From NCBI RefSeq assembly GCF_025685395.1, contig NZ_JAGSYA010000004.1:1116001-1180000 (forward strand): 64,000 bases of DNA, written 5' to 3'. Made by a program: the position numbers and the translations under genes. This document shows, one piece after another, positions 8,589 to 18,337 of the stretch (position 1 is the stretch's first letter; the number at the start of each line of letters is the position of its first letter). This stretch comes from Terriglobus tenax (GTDB lineage Bacteria > Acidobacteriota > Terriglobia > Terriglobales > Acidobacteriaceae). The notes below the pieces were generated by a model. That model was not told the DNA's origin. It worked only from the letters and a program-made list of their open reading frames with translations, and ran no database searches.

Positions 8589-9068
8589 GTGGAGAAGCAG
8601 TCCCAAAGCCGTCGCAGTGAGTCGATCGACAACTACCTGAAGGCGATCCTCGCCCTCGGTGGCGGTGACGACCATCTCGTCGGCAGCAAGCAGATCGCCG
8701 ACCGGCTCGGCATCGCACCCGCCTCCGTCACCAATATGCTGCAGCGCCTGGCCGCGCAAACCCGTCCCATGGTGAAGTATGAGCGGCACAAGGGCGTCAG
8801 GCTCTCCGCCATCGGACGCAAGCGCGCACTCGAGATCGTGCGGCATCATCGCCTCATCGAGACCTTCCTCTTCGAAGTTCTGGGCTACAGGATGGAAGAG
8901 TTGCACGACGAGGCCGAGCGCCTGGAGCACTTCATCTCCGAGCGCTTCGAAGAGCGCGTCGCCGCACGGCTCGGCAACCCTACGCAAGACCCCCACGGCC
9001 ACTGCATTCCCGCGCTGGACGGATCGATGCCCGCGCAACACGGCATCAGTTGCAACTGCTACGTCTAG
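8589..9068 (+). CDS. DtxR/MntR-family metal-dependent transcriptional regulator
   Basis: The first 70 residues form the winged helix (SIDNYLKAIL, SKQIADRLGIAPASVTNMLQRL, YERHKGVRLSAIGRKRAL). The next 70 are the metal-binding dimerisation domain, with the RHHRLIETFL helix and DEAERLEHFISER, ending in DPHGHCIP. It lacks the SH3-like third domain of DtxR, so it is MntR/TroR-sized at about 159 residues. A GTG at 8589 and a TTG at 8583 are both possible starts; neither has a clear ribosome site. The Cys-containing tail CNCYV is unusual. Iron versus manganese cannot be decided by eye. Confidence 0.9.
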   Translation: MEKQSQSRRSESIDNYLKAILALGGGDDHLVGSKQIADRLGIAPASVTNMLQRLAAQTRPMVKYERHKGVRLSAIGRKRALEIVRHHRLIETFLFEVLGYRMEELHDEAERLEHFISERFEERVAARLGNPTQDPHGHCIPALDGSMPAQHGISCNCYV

Positions 9069-9081
9069 CGCGCTTTATTTC

Positions 9082-9126
9082 TGTCATCCCGACCGGAACA
9101 AAGCCAGGTGGAGGGACCAGCATTCC
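9082..9126. repeat. Interspersed repeat A, copy 2
   Basis: TGTCATCCCGACCGGAAC is followed by GGTGGAGGGACCAGCATTCC. It matches copy 1 with a divergent middle and lies just after the regulator stop, before a terminator hairpin. Confidence 0.85.
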
Positions 9127-9135
9127 CCCAAAAAC

Positions 9136-9159
9136 TTCAGCGGCCCCAAGGCCGCTGAA
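9136..9159 (-). terminator. Terminator between the metal regulator and the HAD gene
   Basis: A perfect 10-bp stem (TTCAGCGGCC, loop CCAA, GGCCGCTGAA) lies between convergent genes. On the minus strand it is followed by GTTTTTG, so it best fits the HAD gene transcript. Confidence 0.85.
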
Positions 9160-9182
9160 CGCTGTTCCGTTTGAATCTCTGG

Positions 9183-9848
9183 CTACTTCACCGAAGGAAA
9201 GCTCAACGTCAGCCCATCGGGCCCAGCCGTAAACTGCAGCTCTTCCAGCGTTGGAACCACCCAGTCAGCATGACTCAGCTCTTCCGCCGTGTGCGTTCCC
9301 AACACCGCAATCACGCGGCATCCTGCATCCTTGCCCGCCTGCACACCGCTTGGAGCATCTTCCACCACGATGCACTCCGCAGGCGCAAACCCCAGCAGAG
9401 CAGCGCCCTTCTCATAAGGCTCAGGGTGCGGCTTGCCGTTGGTCACCATGTCGCCAGCAACCAGGCGTTCCGGATATGGCAGACCCGCCGCCTTGAGCCG
9501 CGCCACCAGCAAACGGCTGGTGCCGGAGGTCACAATCGCCCAGCGCTCCGGCGGCAGAGAGGTCAACAGCTTGCGTACACCGGGCAACACCTCAATATCG
9601 CTGGTGTCGGCAATCTCAAGGTCTTCAATCACCTTCAGGCCGGCATCGGCGTCAATATCCGGGCGAAGCTGCCGCACAATCTCAATCGCGCGCATGCCAT
9701 GCGGAACGTTATAGTTCTCCGCATCGGGAATGCCGTACATCCTGGCCCACTGGCGCCAGCAGCGATTCACGCTGTTGATGGAGCTGATCAGAACGCCGTC
9801 ATTATCAAACAACAGTCCCTTGGCCTGTACGGTCACCTGCTCAGCCAT
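9183..9848 (-). CDS. HAD-superfamily sugar phosphatase, DOG/GPP type
   Basis: The 221 residues carry the HAD motifs: LLFDNDGVLISS with nucleophile and acid-base aspartates, IVTSGTS (motif II), the lysine region GKPHPEPY, and VVEDAPSGVQAG (motif IV). The helical cap follows the first motif. The SSINSV.R.W segment resembles glycerol-3-phosphatase and 2-deoxyglucose-6-phosphatase enzymes. Its start overlaps the end of the phosphohexomutase gene by 8 bases, so it is probably co-translated and acts on a sugar phosphate made or drained by that pathway. The exact substrate is not evident. Confidence 0.88.
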   Translation of the reverse strand: MAEQVTVQAKGLLFDNDGVLISSINSVNRCWRQWARMYGIPDAENYNVPHGMRAIEIVRQLRPDIDADAGLKVIEDLEIADTSDIEVLPGVRKLLTSLPPERWAIVTSGTSRLLVARLKAAGLPYPERLVAGDMVTNGKPHPEPYEKGAALLGFAPAECIVVEDAPSGVQAGKDAGCRVIAVLGTHTAEELSHADWVVPTLEELQFTAGPDGLTLSFPSVK

Positions 9849-11274
9849 TCAGCACAAACTCCCGCGCCGCTTCCAGCACCTTGTTTACGGATTCCACCGA
9901 ACACGACTCGCAGTAAACGCGCAGCAACGGCTCCGTGCCGCTGGCGCGCAGCAGCAGCCAGGTCTCGGCAGCGTTTGGCTTGGTTGCGGCCTCCGGATTG
10001 TCGAGGAAGAACTTGATGCCGTCCATCGTCTCCATCCGCAGCACCTTCATGCCGCTGATGGACTCCACACCCGCCCGCGCGCGCGCAATCGCCGACTGCT
10101 TCACCTCATCGGTAATGTGCATATCAATACGGCCGTACTGGTGCTCGCCATACTCGGCCTGCAGCGAAGCCACCAACTCACCCAGCGTCTTCTTTTCGTC
10201 GGCCATAATCTGCGCCAGCAACAGGCTGTTCAGCAGACCATCGCGCTCCGGCAGGTGCTTGCTGATGCCCATGCCACCGGACTCTTCGCCGCCGATCAGG
10301 ATCTCTTTTTCCAGCATCAGGTCGCACACATACTTGAAGCCGATGCCGTGCTCATTCAGCTTGCGGCCATACTTGGCGCAGATGCGGTCAATCATCTTGG
10401 TCGTGTTGAAGGCCCGCGTCACCTCACCCGGCCACTGCTTCCGCACAATCAGCCACTGCAGCAGGATGCAGAAGATCTTATGTGCATCCACCACGTTGCC
10501 ATGCTCGTCCACCGCGCCAATGCGGTCGGCATCGCCGTCCGTCACCAGGCCGGCGGCGCACTTCTCCGCGACCACGACCTTCTGGGTCAGGGCGATGTGC
10601 GGAAGAATCGGCTCCGGGTTAATGCCAGGGAAGCTCGGGTTCAGCTCGGAGCGCATCTCCACATTCGGAATACCGGCTTCGTCAAAGATGCCCTTGATGA
10701 CACCACGGCCCGCACCAAACATCACGTCGATCAGGAAGCGGTAGCCAGAGGCTTTAATCTCACCCAGGTCGACAAACTTCTTGATGGCGGTGATGTAATC
10801 CGGGTTGAAGTTGACCTCGGTGATCGGCGCTGGCTTCTCCGCAGGCGAAAGATCCACCGTCAGGTAGCTCTCAATCGAGGTCATGATGGACGGCTTGCCG
10901 CTGCCGCCATAGCTGCCCTTGTACTTCACGCCATTCCACTCCGGCGGATTATGGCTGGAGGTAATCATCACGCCGCCAGCCGCCTTGCGCTCACGCACGG
11001 CAAATGACAGTGCCGGGGTCGGTGTAATCTCGCTGGCCAGGAAGACCGGAACGCCGGCCGTTGCAAGCACCTCGGCGGCCACCTGGGCAAAGCGCTTCGA
11101 TCCGAAGCGCGTGTCGTAGCCGATACAGACGCCCGCTGCCGGGTTCTCATGCTTCAGCACGTAATGCGCAATCGCGCTCACGGCGACTCGAACATTGGCA
11201 TAGGTAAAATCGTCGGCAATAATGCCGCGCCAGCCATCCGTTCCAAACTTTACAACTGTCTTTATCTCGCTCAT
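9841..11274 (-). CDS. Phosphomannomutase/phosphoglucomutase family enzyme
   Basis: This alpha-D-phosphohexomutase has 477 residues with four domains. It shows FGTDGWRG, catalytic Ser107 in TSSHNP, the Mg site DGDADR, the sugar loop GGEESGG and the phosphate loop RASGTEP. Which hexose or hexosamine it prefers is not certain. It directly follows a mannose-1-phosphate guanylyltransferase gene (stop and start abut), so conversion of mannose-6-P to mannose-1-P for GDP-mannose is the best inference. It overlaps the HAD gene downstream. Confidence 0.9.
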   Translation of the reverse strand: MSEIKTVVKFGTDGWRGIIADDFTYANVRVAVSAIAHYVLKHENPAAGVCIGYDTRFGSKRFAQVAAEVLATAGVPVFLASEITPTPALSFAVRERKAAGGVMITSSHNPPEWNGVKYKGSYGGSGKPSIMTSIESYLTVDLSPAEKPAPITEVNFNPDYITAIKKFVDLGEIKASGYRFLIDVMFGAGRGVIKGIFDEAGIPNVEMRSELNPSFPGINPEPILPHIALTQKVVVAEKCAAGLVTDGDADRIGAVDEHGNVVDAHKIFCILLQWLIVRKQWPGEVTRAFNTTKMIDRICAKYGRKLNEHGIGFKYVCDLMLEKEILIGGEESGGMGISKHLPERDGLLNSLLLAQIMADEKKTLGELVASLQAEYGEHQYGRIDMHITDEVKQSAIARARAGVESISGMKVLRMETMDGIKFFLDNPEAATKPNAAETWLLLRASGTEPLLRVYCESCSVESVNKVLEAAREFVLNG

Positions 11275-12423
11275 TTAGATCAGCTCTTTTCTGCCGAGTT
11301 CCTGCAGCGCCTTCACAACCTTGCCCACGTCCTGCGAGTGCTCCCGCGTGGTTACCAGCAACGCATCTTCGGTTTCCACCACGACCAGGTCATTCACACC
11401 CACCAGGGCGACCATACGGTCCTTGGCATACACATAATTGCCACGGGCGTTCAGCGCCAACCGTCCCTGCGCGTCCACCACATTGCCATACTGGTCGCAA
11501 CCAGGAGCAGCAATCGACCGCTGATGCTCATGCAGAGCAGCCCACGACCCCAGGTCGTTCCAGCCAAACTCAGCCGGAATGCAGTAGATGCCCGAAGCCT
11601 GCTCGCCCTTGCCGGAACGTGGCTCCAACACCGCGTAGTCAATCGAGATGTTCTCGCACTCCGGATAAACCCGGTTGAACACCTCGTCAAACTCAGGTGT
11701 ACCCCAAGCCGCCGCAATCTCTTCCAGGCGTACCGCCACCTGCGGCACATGCTCCCGCAGAGCGTTAGCCAGCGTACGCGCCGACCAGAGGAAGATGCCG
11801 CTGTTCCAGGTGTAGCGGCCCGCCGCTACAAACTCTATTGCAGTCTGCTTGTCTGGTTTCTCGGTAAAGCGGTGCACGTGACGCACCGGCAGCAGAAGTC
11901 CCTGCGCCGGCATGGCCACATCGCCCTGCTCAATGTAGCCATAGCCCGTCTCCGGGCGTGTGGGCGGAACGCCCATGACCACAATGTTGTCGCCTGCGGC
12001 AGCTACTGCAATGCCCGCGCGCAGAGCCGCCGCAAAGCGGCCGGCGTCCTTCACCACGTGGTCCGACGGGAAGATGCCGATCACCGTATCCGGCTCATCA
12101 CGCTCCATCAGAAATGCGGCAAGTCCGCAGGCCGGCGCCGTGTTACGGGCAGCCGGCTCGCAGACGATATGCTGCGTCAGAACATCCGGCAGCTGCGTCC
12201 GGATCGTCTCGGACAGCACCGAGTTGGTGATCACCCAGATATTCTTCCGCTCGGTCGTCAGCGCAAGGCGATCGACGGTCTGCTGGATCATCGTGCGCTC
12301 GCCGTCCAGCGCCAGTACCTGCTTGGCCTTGGCTTTCCGGCTGCGAGGCCAGAAACGGGTTCCACTGCCGCCTGCAAGAATCACAGGCACAAAGTTAGGT
12401 GCTTTCGTAGATGTCGGTTCCAT
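11275..12423 (-). CDS. manC: Mannose-1-phosphate guanylyltransferase
   Basis: The enzyme makes GDP-mannose from mannose-1-P and GTP for surface glycans. The N-terminal signature VILAGGSGTRFWPRSR is followed by the lysine of KQVLAL, then FPSDHVV and RFTEKPD, all typical of the family. At 382 residues it is the single-function form without the C-terminal isomerase domain of longer ManC/AlgA proteins. Its stop touches the start of the phosphohexomutase gene, which supports a two-step GDP-mannose unit. aspC lies 32 bases upstream on the same strand. Confidence 0.93.
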   Translation of the reverse strand: MEPTSTKAPNFVPVILAGGSGTRFWPRSRKAKAKQVLALDGERTMIQQTVDRLALTTERKNIWVITNSVLSETIRTQLPDVLTQHIVCEPAARNTAPACGLAAFLMERDEPDTVIGIFPSDHVVKDAGRFAAALRAGIAVAAAGDNIVVMGVPPTRPETGYGYIEQGDVAMPAQGLLLPVRHVHRFTEKPDKQTAIEFVAAGRYTWNSGIFLWSARTLANALREHVPQVAVRLEEIAAAWGTPEFDEVFNRVYPECENISIDYAVLEPRSGKGEQASGIYCIPAEFGWNDLGSWAALHEHQRSIAAPGCDQYGNVVDAQGRLALNARGNYVYAKDRMVALVGVNDLVVVETEDALLVTTREHSQDVGKVVKALQELGRKELI

Positions 12424-12455
12424 GGGCTCCGTGTTAATCGTTAGCGTACAACCAC

Positions 12456-13658
12456 TTACGACAACTTCGCGAAAAATTCCTTCATGCGCGCCACACCCTT
12501 GTCGATGACATCTTCCGACACGGCATAGGAGAGACGGACATGCTCGGTGGTTCCGAAGGGCTCACCCGGTACCGTCACCACATGGGCTTCCGTCAGCAGC
12601 TTGGAAGCTACATCAGCGGCCGAGTTCAGGCCGCCCTTGCCCAGGAAAGCCTTGATATTCGGATACACGTAAAACGCACCTTCAGGCACCGTGCAGGTCA
12701 GCCCGGGGATCCCCTTGAAGCCTTCCAGGATACGGTCGCGCAGACGGATGTAGTCCGCACGCATCTCCGTGATGCACTCCTGGCTGGCCGTCAGAGCGGC
12801 AATCGAAGCATACTGAACCGGTGTCGCCACGTTCGACGTGCTCTGGCTCTGCAGCTTGCTCATGGATGCAATGATCTGCTTCGGACCAAGAGCGTAGCCC
12901 GCGCGCCAGCCGGTCATCGCATAGGTCTTCGACAGCGAACCCAGCACGATGATGTGCTCCTTGCAATCGGTGAACGAACCGCCGCTGATGCAGGCGCCCG
13001 TAAAGTTCAGGTACGCATAGCACTCGTCCAGCAGTACATAAATGCCCTTGGCGTGCGCCAAACGGATGATCGACTCCAGGTCCGACGGAGCGATGATCGC
13101 GCCCGAGGGGTTCGACGGAGTGTTCAGAATGATGACCTTGGTCTTCGGCGTGATCACAGCCTCAATCATCCTGGCCGTAATGCGGAAGTTCTCCGCTTCG
13201 CTCGACTCCACATACACCGGGATACCACCGGCGTACTGGATGATGTCCTTGAAGCTGACCCAGTACGGTACCGGCAGAACAACCTCGTCGCCGTGGTCCA
13301 CCAGCACCTGGATGGCGTTGAACAGCGCATGCTTGCCGCCGACGGAGAAGACACACTCCTCTACGGTGTAGTTGGTGTTGAAGTCAGCCTTATGGCGCTC
13401 CACAATCGCCTTACGCACCTCGGGGATGCCGGCAACCGCCGTATACCGCGTGTGGTTCTCCTCAATCGCCTTAATCGCCGCGTCTTTGATGTGGCGCGGA
13501 GTGGCGAAGTGGGGCTCGCCTGCGCCGAAATCGGCCAGGTCAATGCCCTGCGATTTCATCTTCAGCGCCTCGGCCGTAATGGCCATGGTGGCTGAGACTT
13601 CGATGCGGTTAATGCGGTCGGTAAGAACCTTCTTTTGCGTGGCTGCTGCGGTGGTCAT
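12456..13658 (-). CDS. Aspartate aminotransferase, class I PLP enzyme
   Basis: This fold-type I aminotransferase probably interconverts aspartate and 2-oxoglutarate. In the 400-residue reading, Lys244 in SLSKTYAMTGWRAGY binds PLP. Other marks are DFGAGEPHFATP near the N-terminus, NTPSNPSG and DECYAYL. The ATG at 13658 is preferred because the 23 residues of the longer frame starting at 13727 show no family similarity. Neither start has a strong ribosome site. Substrate choice inside this class cannot be read reliably, so other amino acids remain possible. Confidence 0.9.
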   Translation of the reverse strand: MTTAAATQKKVLTDRINRIEVSATMAITAEALKMKSQGIDLADFGAGEPHFATPRHIKDAAIKAIEENHTRYTAVAGIPEVRKAIVERHKADFNTNYTVEECVFSVGGKHALFNAIQVLVDHGDEVVLPVPYWVSFKDIIQYAGGIPVYVESSEAENFRITARMIEAVITPKTKVIILNTPSNPSGAIIAPSDLESIIRLAHAKGIYVLLDECYAYLNFTGACISGGSFTDCKEHIIVLGSLSKTYAMTGWRAGYALGPKQIIASMSKLQSQSTSNVATPVQYASIAALTASQECITEMRADYIRLRDRILEGFKGIPGLTCTVPEGAFYVYPNIKAFLGKGGLNSAADVASKLLTEAHVVTVPGEPFGTTEHVRLSYAVSEDVIDKGVARMKEFFAKLS

Positions 13659-13779
13659 AATATCTAGTTTCGCAGATTCAACACTTGGCGGGAACCCCGG
13701 AAGTTTTTTCGTCTGAAATCCGGTCATTTCATGCTACTGTCAAGACCTCCCCGAACATTTAAGAACACAGGACACTCCA

Positions 13780-15654
13780 TTGGCTGAGATTGGGCGTTCC
13801 GAAATCGACCGTTATCTGGCGTTTGTACACCTGCGCCTCCGCTTACTGCGGATTTTTACCTGGGCCGCCATCTTTTTCCTTTTAGCCGCGCTTGGCATTC
13901 TCGGCCAGGCGTACCTATACGCCGACACACTGCAAACCACTCCGCAGCAGAACCTCACCGTAACACTCGCTCCGGTTGCCCCATCGCCAGGGCCAGTCTC
14001 GCTCATCCTGCCGGCAACCCTGGGATGCAGGCCGCTGCTTCCGTCCAAGAGCAAACCCCTAACAACACCGACGAACAGCACACGGCCCTGCGCTGTCCCC
14101 TCTGGCTCCAAATCGTCCTGCTCCCTTCCGCAGCCGTGTCCGCCGAAAAAGCCGGTCATCTCAAAGCCTTCTCCTTGTTGCTGCATCCCGCAGATACAGT
14201 GCCCTGGCTCACCCTCCAGGGCGGAACTGCCACCCGGTGTGCAGGATATGAAAGACCGCACAACCCTGCTCCAGGCACAGATTGACAACAAGAAGGCGCA
14301 GAAAACCCTGGATGACCTCGACCAACCGAAACTCTCGATCGAGCCGTTGCTCCGAACGCTCCGCAACTCATGGTTTCAGGGCTTCATAGGACTCGCATTC
14401 CTCTTCGCCATGGCGGTTGCGATCCTCACTGTTTACTTTACCGAGACGCCCCCACTCAAACTGGCCCTTGCAGTCGCCGGAGTCTTTGAGTCTCACGCCC
14501 CCAAACGACCTTCACCCAACCAGTCCAAACTGCCCAACGATCAGAATGTCCCGGATCCACCACCAAGTGAGACAACCGCACGGCAGGACGACACAACCGC
14601 ACACCACTCCCGCGCCTACTATCTCGTCTCCGCAGAACTTGTAGCAGAAATCGCAGCCGAGAAAAGGGCAAAAGCACTGATCGACGAGAGCTGGGACGAG
14701 GACGGAAAGCTCGATATCCAGAAGCTCGCCTCCAACCAGGAGTTCGCTTATCTTGTCATCGCCGCTTCCCGCAAGATTCGCCACAACCAGCAAACCGCGC
14801 GGAAAATTTTGTCCTCCCTCTGGGAACACCCTTTCGGCCTGAAGGGAAAAGACAAGGAGTCCTCCGGCAGTTCCACCAGCAGCCCACTGATTCCCGTTCT
14901 TACGACATTCCTTCTGACAGGCCTGATCGCAGGGGTTGGCCAATGGGTCGTAGTGCACCACGCCGAAGATCAGCTCGAGCGGGCGAAAACCGAGGTGATC
15001 CGGGTCACGGAGCAGCAGACCGATAAAGAAAGCACAAACAAGGTGCTTGAAGCAATGAACGTCCTGCTGCAAAGGATGGCTGATATGCCGCAACAGTCAT
15101 CCACGCAACCGCAAGTGAGCACGACTCAATCATCCGTTCCGGCAGCAGAAGGGGATACCTACTACATCAGCAACGGGCAGACCTCCCAGCCCGTCTCCCC
15201 GGACCCGCTGGTTGCCAAGTCGCTGGAGACTTGCTGCCAGAAGTTCTCAGACAGTTTTACCGAACTGTTCAAACACTTGACTTCAGGAAACGACGGAGGC
15301 AACAATCACTCGCCTGCCAGTCGTACCATCGAAAAGGTTATTGTCTTCAGACCGGAGACTCTCTGCATCGACTTCCCAGCCTCTACGGGGAACAAATATG
15401 GTCTGCAATTGCTTTCGGCACAGGGCAAACGCCTCGGGTTCTGGTCACACTGGAATGCAAACCAGTACACCCTGCGCACCCAGGCCACTTGTAAAGACCC
15501 TGCGAGTCTCGGACCGGACTTTCAGATTGACAGCAATCAGACAGGTATCCGGCAAATCGACAATCTGAACTTTCGCATCGACTTCAGCAGCAGCCGTTTT
15601 TTGTGGGTTGGACGCCGCGTGCTGGCCGTGAGAATTACGGAGACCCTGCCCTAG
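13780..15654 (+). CDS. Unrecognised three-pass membrane protein with probable compensating frameshifts
   Basis: I do not recognise this 624-codon frame. It starts at a TTG with AGGA 7 bases upstream. Predicted membrane helices are near residues 26-47, 199-220 and 369-392. A charged stretch that looks coiled-coil follows the third helix, and the last 110 residues look like a beta-rich soluble domain. Codons about 82-152 read as Cys, Pro and Ser-rich sequence unlike the rest. The frame one base back gives ordinary protein there (HTALRCPLWLQIVLLPSA), so two small indels are likely. Its TAG shares a CTAG with the coaD stop on the other strand. No operon partner. Confidence 0.65.
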   Translation: MAEIGRSEIDRYLAFVHLRLRLLRIFTWAAIFFLLAALGILGQAYLYADTLQTTPQQNLTVTLAPVAPSPGPVSLILPATLGCRPLLPSKSKPLTTPTNSTRPCAVPSGSKSSCSLPQPCPPKKPVISKPSPCCCIPQIQCPGSPSRAELPPGVQDMKDRTTLLQAQIDNKKAQKTLDDLDQPKLSIEPLLRTLRNSWFQGFIGLAFLFAMAVAILTVYFTETPPLKLALAVAGVFESHAPKRPSPNQSKLPNDQNVPDPPPSETTARQDDTTAHHSRAYYLVSAELVAEIAAEKRAKALIDESWDEDGKLDIQKLASNQEFAYLVIAASRKIRHNQQTARKILSSLWEHPFGLKGKDKESSGSSTSSPLIPVLTTFLLTGLIAGVGQWVVVHHAEDQLERAKTEVIRVTEQQTDKESTNKVLEAMNVLLQRMADMPQQSSTQPQVSTTQSSVPAAEGDTYYISNGQTSQPVSPDPLVAKSLETCCQKFSDSFTELFKHLTSGNDGGNNHSPASRTIEKVIVFRPETLCIDFPASTGNKYGLQLLSAQGKRLGFWSHWNANQYTLRTQATCKDPASLGPDFQIDSNQTGIRQIDNLNFRIDFSSSRFLWVGRRVLAVRITETLP

Positions 15655-16133
15655 ACCTTCGCCTGCAGCCGCTCCATCACCAGCTTCGGCACCAGGTCGC
15701 TGACGTCTCCACCCAGCTGAAATACGCCCTTGATCAGCCGCGAACTGACATAGGTGTACTTCTCGTGCGGCAGCATGAAGATCGTCTCCAGTTCGGGAGC
15801 CAGCTTGCGGTTCATCATCGCCATCTGGAACTCATACTCGTAGTCGCTGATCGCCCGGATCCCGCGCAGTACGGCGATTGCGCCCTGCTGCCGGGCAAAA
15901 TCCACCAGAAGGCCGTCAAAGGCCTCCACCGTCACGTTCGGGAAGCGCCTGGTCTCCTCGCGGATCATCTCCAGCCGCTCCTCAATCGTGAACAAAGGCT
16001 TGCCCTTGTTCACATTGCGCAGGATCGAGACCACAAGGTGGTCAACAATCTTGGCTCCCCGCGCAATCAGGTCAAGGTGGCCGTTGGTCAACGGATCGAA
16101 GGTTCCGGGATAGATGGCTCGTACAGGCTGCAT
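15651..16133 (-). CDS. coaD: Phosphopantetheine adenylyltransferase
   Basis: This is the fourth step of coenzyme A synthesis, joining AMP to 4'-phosphopantetheine. The 160 residues have the nucleotidyltransferase motif YPGTFDPLTNGH (His19 of the HxGH-type site), VLRGIRAISDYEYE and the C-terminal YVSSRLIKGV. All are typical. The ATG at 16133 gives the usual length; the longer frame adds 34 residues without similarity and would run into the recA terminator. It ends tail to tail with the membrane protein gene, sharing CTAG. Confidence 0.95.
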   Translation of the reverse strand: MQPVRAIYPGTFDPLTNGHLDLIARGAKIVDHLVVSILRNVNKGKPLFTIEERLEMIREETRRFPNVTVEAFDGLLVDFARQQGAIAVLRGIRAISDYEYEFQMAMMNRKLAPELETIFMLPHEKYTYVSSRLIKGVFQLGGDVSDLVPKLVMERLQAKV

Positions 16134-16205
16134 CGCACATGCAGCATACACGCTTAGGAAGGCGCGATTCTTCCCGGCATGTCCTAGGCTGCCCCCGGGC
16201 GCAGC

Positions 16206-16230
16206 AAAAAGGGCTGCCGAAGCAGCCCCT
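16206..16230 (-). terminator. Intrinsic terminator after recA
   Basis: On the minus strand GGGGCTGC, loop TTCG and GCAGCCC are followed by five T. The stable UUCG tetraloop and U run make a textbook Rho-independent terminator 30 bases after the recA stop. Confidence 0.93.
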
Positions 16231-16261
16231 TGCATTTTCCGTACATCTTGAACCGTTCGAA

Positions 16262-17329
<1,068 letters not shown>

Positions 17330-17516
17330 GTGTTGTTTCTCCTCACTCCGCCTGGAACCTGCTCAAGTTGGCCGCAATCACTCCTGGGCTTTCACCATCA
17401 GGAAATCAGAGTCTAGCAGCAAATCCCGATCGACAGCAAAGAAAAAGCGAAAATACTTTCGCTCCATTCAGTGGAAAACCCGGTGCAAAACTCCCCGCGC
17501 TATCATCGGGAACGAC

Positions 17517-18257
17517 ATGGCTACCAAGTCCCTGAAGAAAGCCGCAACCGCCGTCCTGCAGAAGCCCGCTGCCCCTAAAAAAGCGGCCCCAAAGAAGCCC
17601 GTCTATAACCCGCTGGCGCCGGAGCGCATTGCGGCCATTCTCGATGGCCTGAGGAAGGCCTACCCCAATGCCGTTTGCGCACTGCACCACAACTCCGCCT
17701 GGGAACTGGTGGTAGCCACGGCACTTTCAGCGCAATGCACTGACGTCCGCGTGAACATGGTCACGCCGGAGCTCTTCCGCACCTTCCCCACCCCCAAAGC
17801 CCTGGCCGAAGCCCCGCTGCCCGCCATTGAAGAGATCATCCGCACCACCGGCTTCTTTCGCGCCAAGGCGAAGAATATCCAGGGCGCAGCCCGGGTGGTC
17901 GTGGAGAAGTTTGGCAACAAGGTGCCGGAGACGCTCGAAGAGTTGATCACCCTGCCCGGAGTCGCCCGCAAGACAGCGAATGTTGTCCTTGGTTCGTGGT
18001 TCGGAATCGCCGTCGGCGTCGTCGTGGATACCCACGTGCTGCGCATTTCAAAACGGCTTGAGTTAACGAAAAACACAGATGCAGTGAAGGTGGAACGCGA
18101 CCTGATCAAGATCCTGCCGCAAAGCGAGTGGATCAACTATTCACACCGCATCATCTTCCACGGCCGCCAGGTCTGCATCGCCCGCAAGCCCAAGTGTGCC
18201 GACTGCACGCTGGAGAAGCTGTGCAACGCTCCGGACAAGACCTGGAGCTCGCATTAG
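17517..18257 (+). CDS. nth: Endonuclease III
   Basis: This bifunctional glycosylase/AP lyase removes oxidised pyrimidines. The helix-hairpin-helix LPGVARKTANVVLG contains the catalytic lysine, VVDTHVLRIS the catalytic aspartate, and the end has the 4Fe-4S loop C-x6-C-x2-C-x5-C (CIARKPKCADCTLEKLC). The ATG at 17517 follows GGGAA by 5 bases. It gives 246 residues with a Lys/Ala/Pro-rich N-terminal extension of about 30 residues before the family begins. The frame continues upstream to 17196, but that part overlaps recA and is not credible. Confidence 0.95.
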   Translation: MATKSLKKAATAVLQKPAAPKKAAPKKPVYNPLAPERIAAILDGLRKAYPNAVCALHHNSAWELVVATALSAQCTDVRVNMVTPELFRTFPTPKALAEAPLPAIEEIIRTTGFFRAKAKNIQGAARVVVEKFGNKVPETLEELITLPGVARKTANVVLGSWFGIAVGVVVDTHVLRISKRLELTKNTDAVKVERDLIKILPQSEWINYSHRIIFHGRQVCIARKPKCADCTLEKLCNAPDKTWSSH

Positions 18258-18267
18258 AAACATAAAG

Positions 18268-18322
18268 TTTGTCATCTCGACCGAAGCGCGTAGCGGGGAG
18301 ACCCGCTACGGTCGGAATGACC
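18268..18322. repeat. Interspersed repeat A, copy 3, full hairpin form
   Basis: The outer arms GTCATCTCGACCG (18271-18283) and CGGTCGGAATGAC (18309-18321) pair at 11 of 13 positions. Inside is a perfect 9-bp stem, CGTAGCGGG and CCCGCTACG, with loop GAGA. It separates convergent nth and EamA genes and can act as a bidirectional terminator. Confidence 0.9.
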
Positions 18323-18337
18323 TAGCTTCGTCAAAAA

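Noticed and set aside
9841-11274. Calling the phosphohexomutase GlmM or a dedicated phosphomannomutase
   Set aside because: The motifs fit several family members. Only its position after the guanylyltransferase favours mannose, so no symbol is given.
17330-17516. LexA box between recA and nth
   Set aside because: A GAAC...AAGTT pattern was seen near 17357, but it is not palindromic enough and matches no LexA consensus I can defend.
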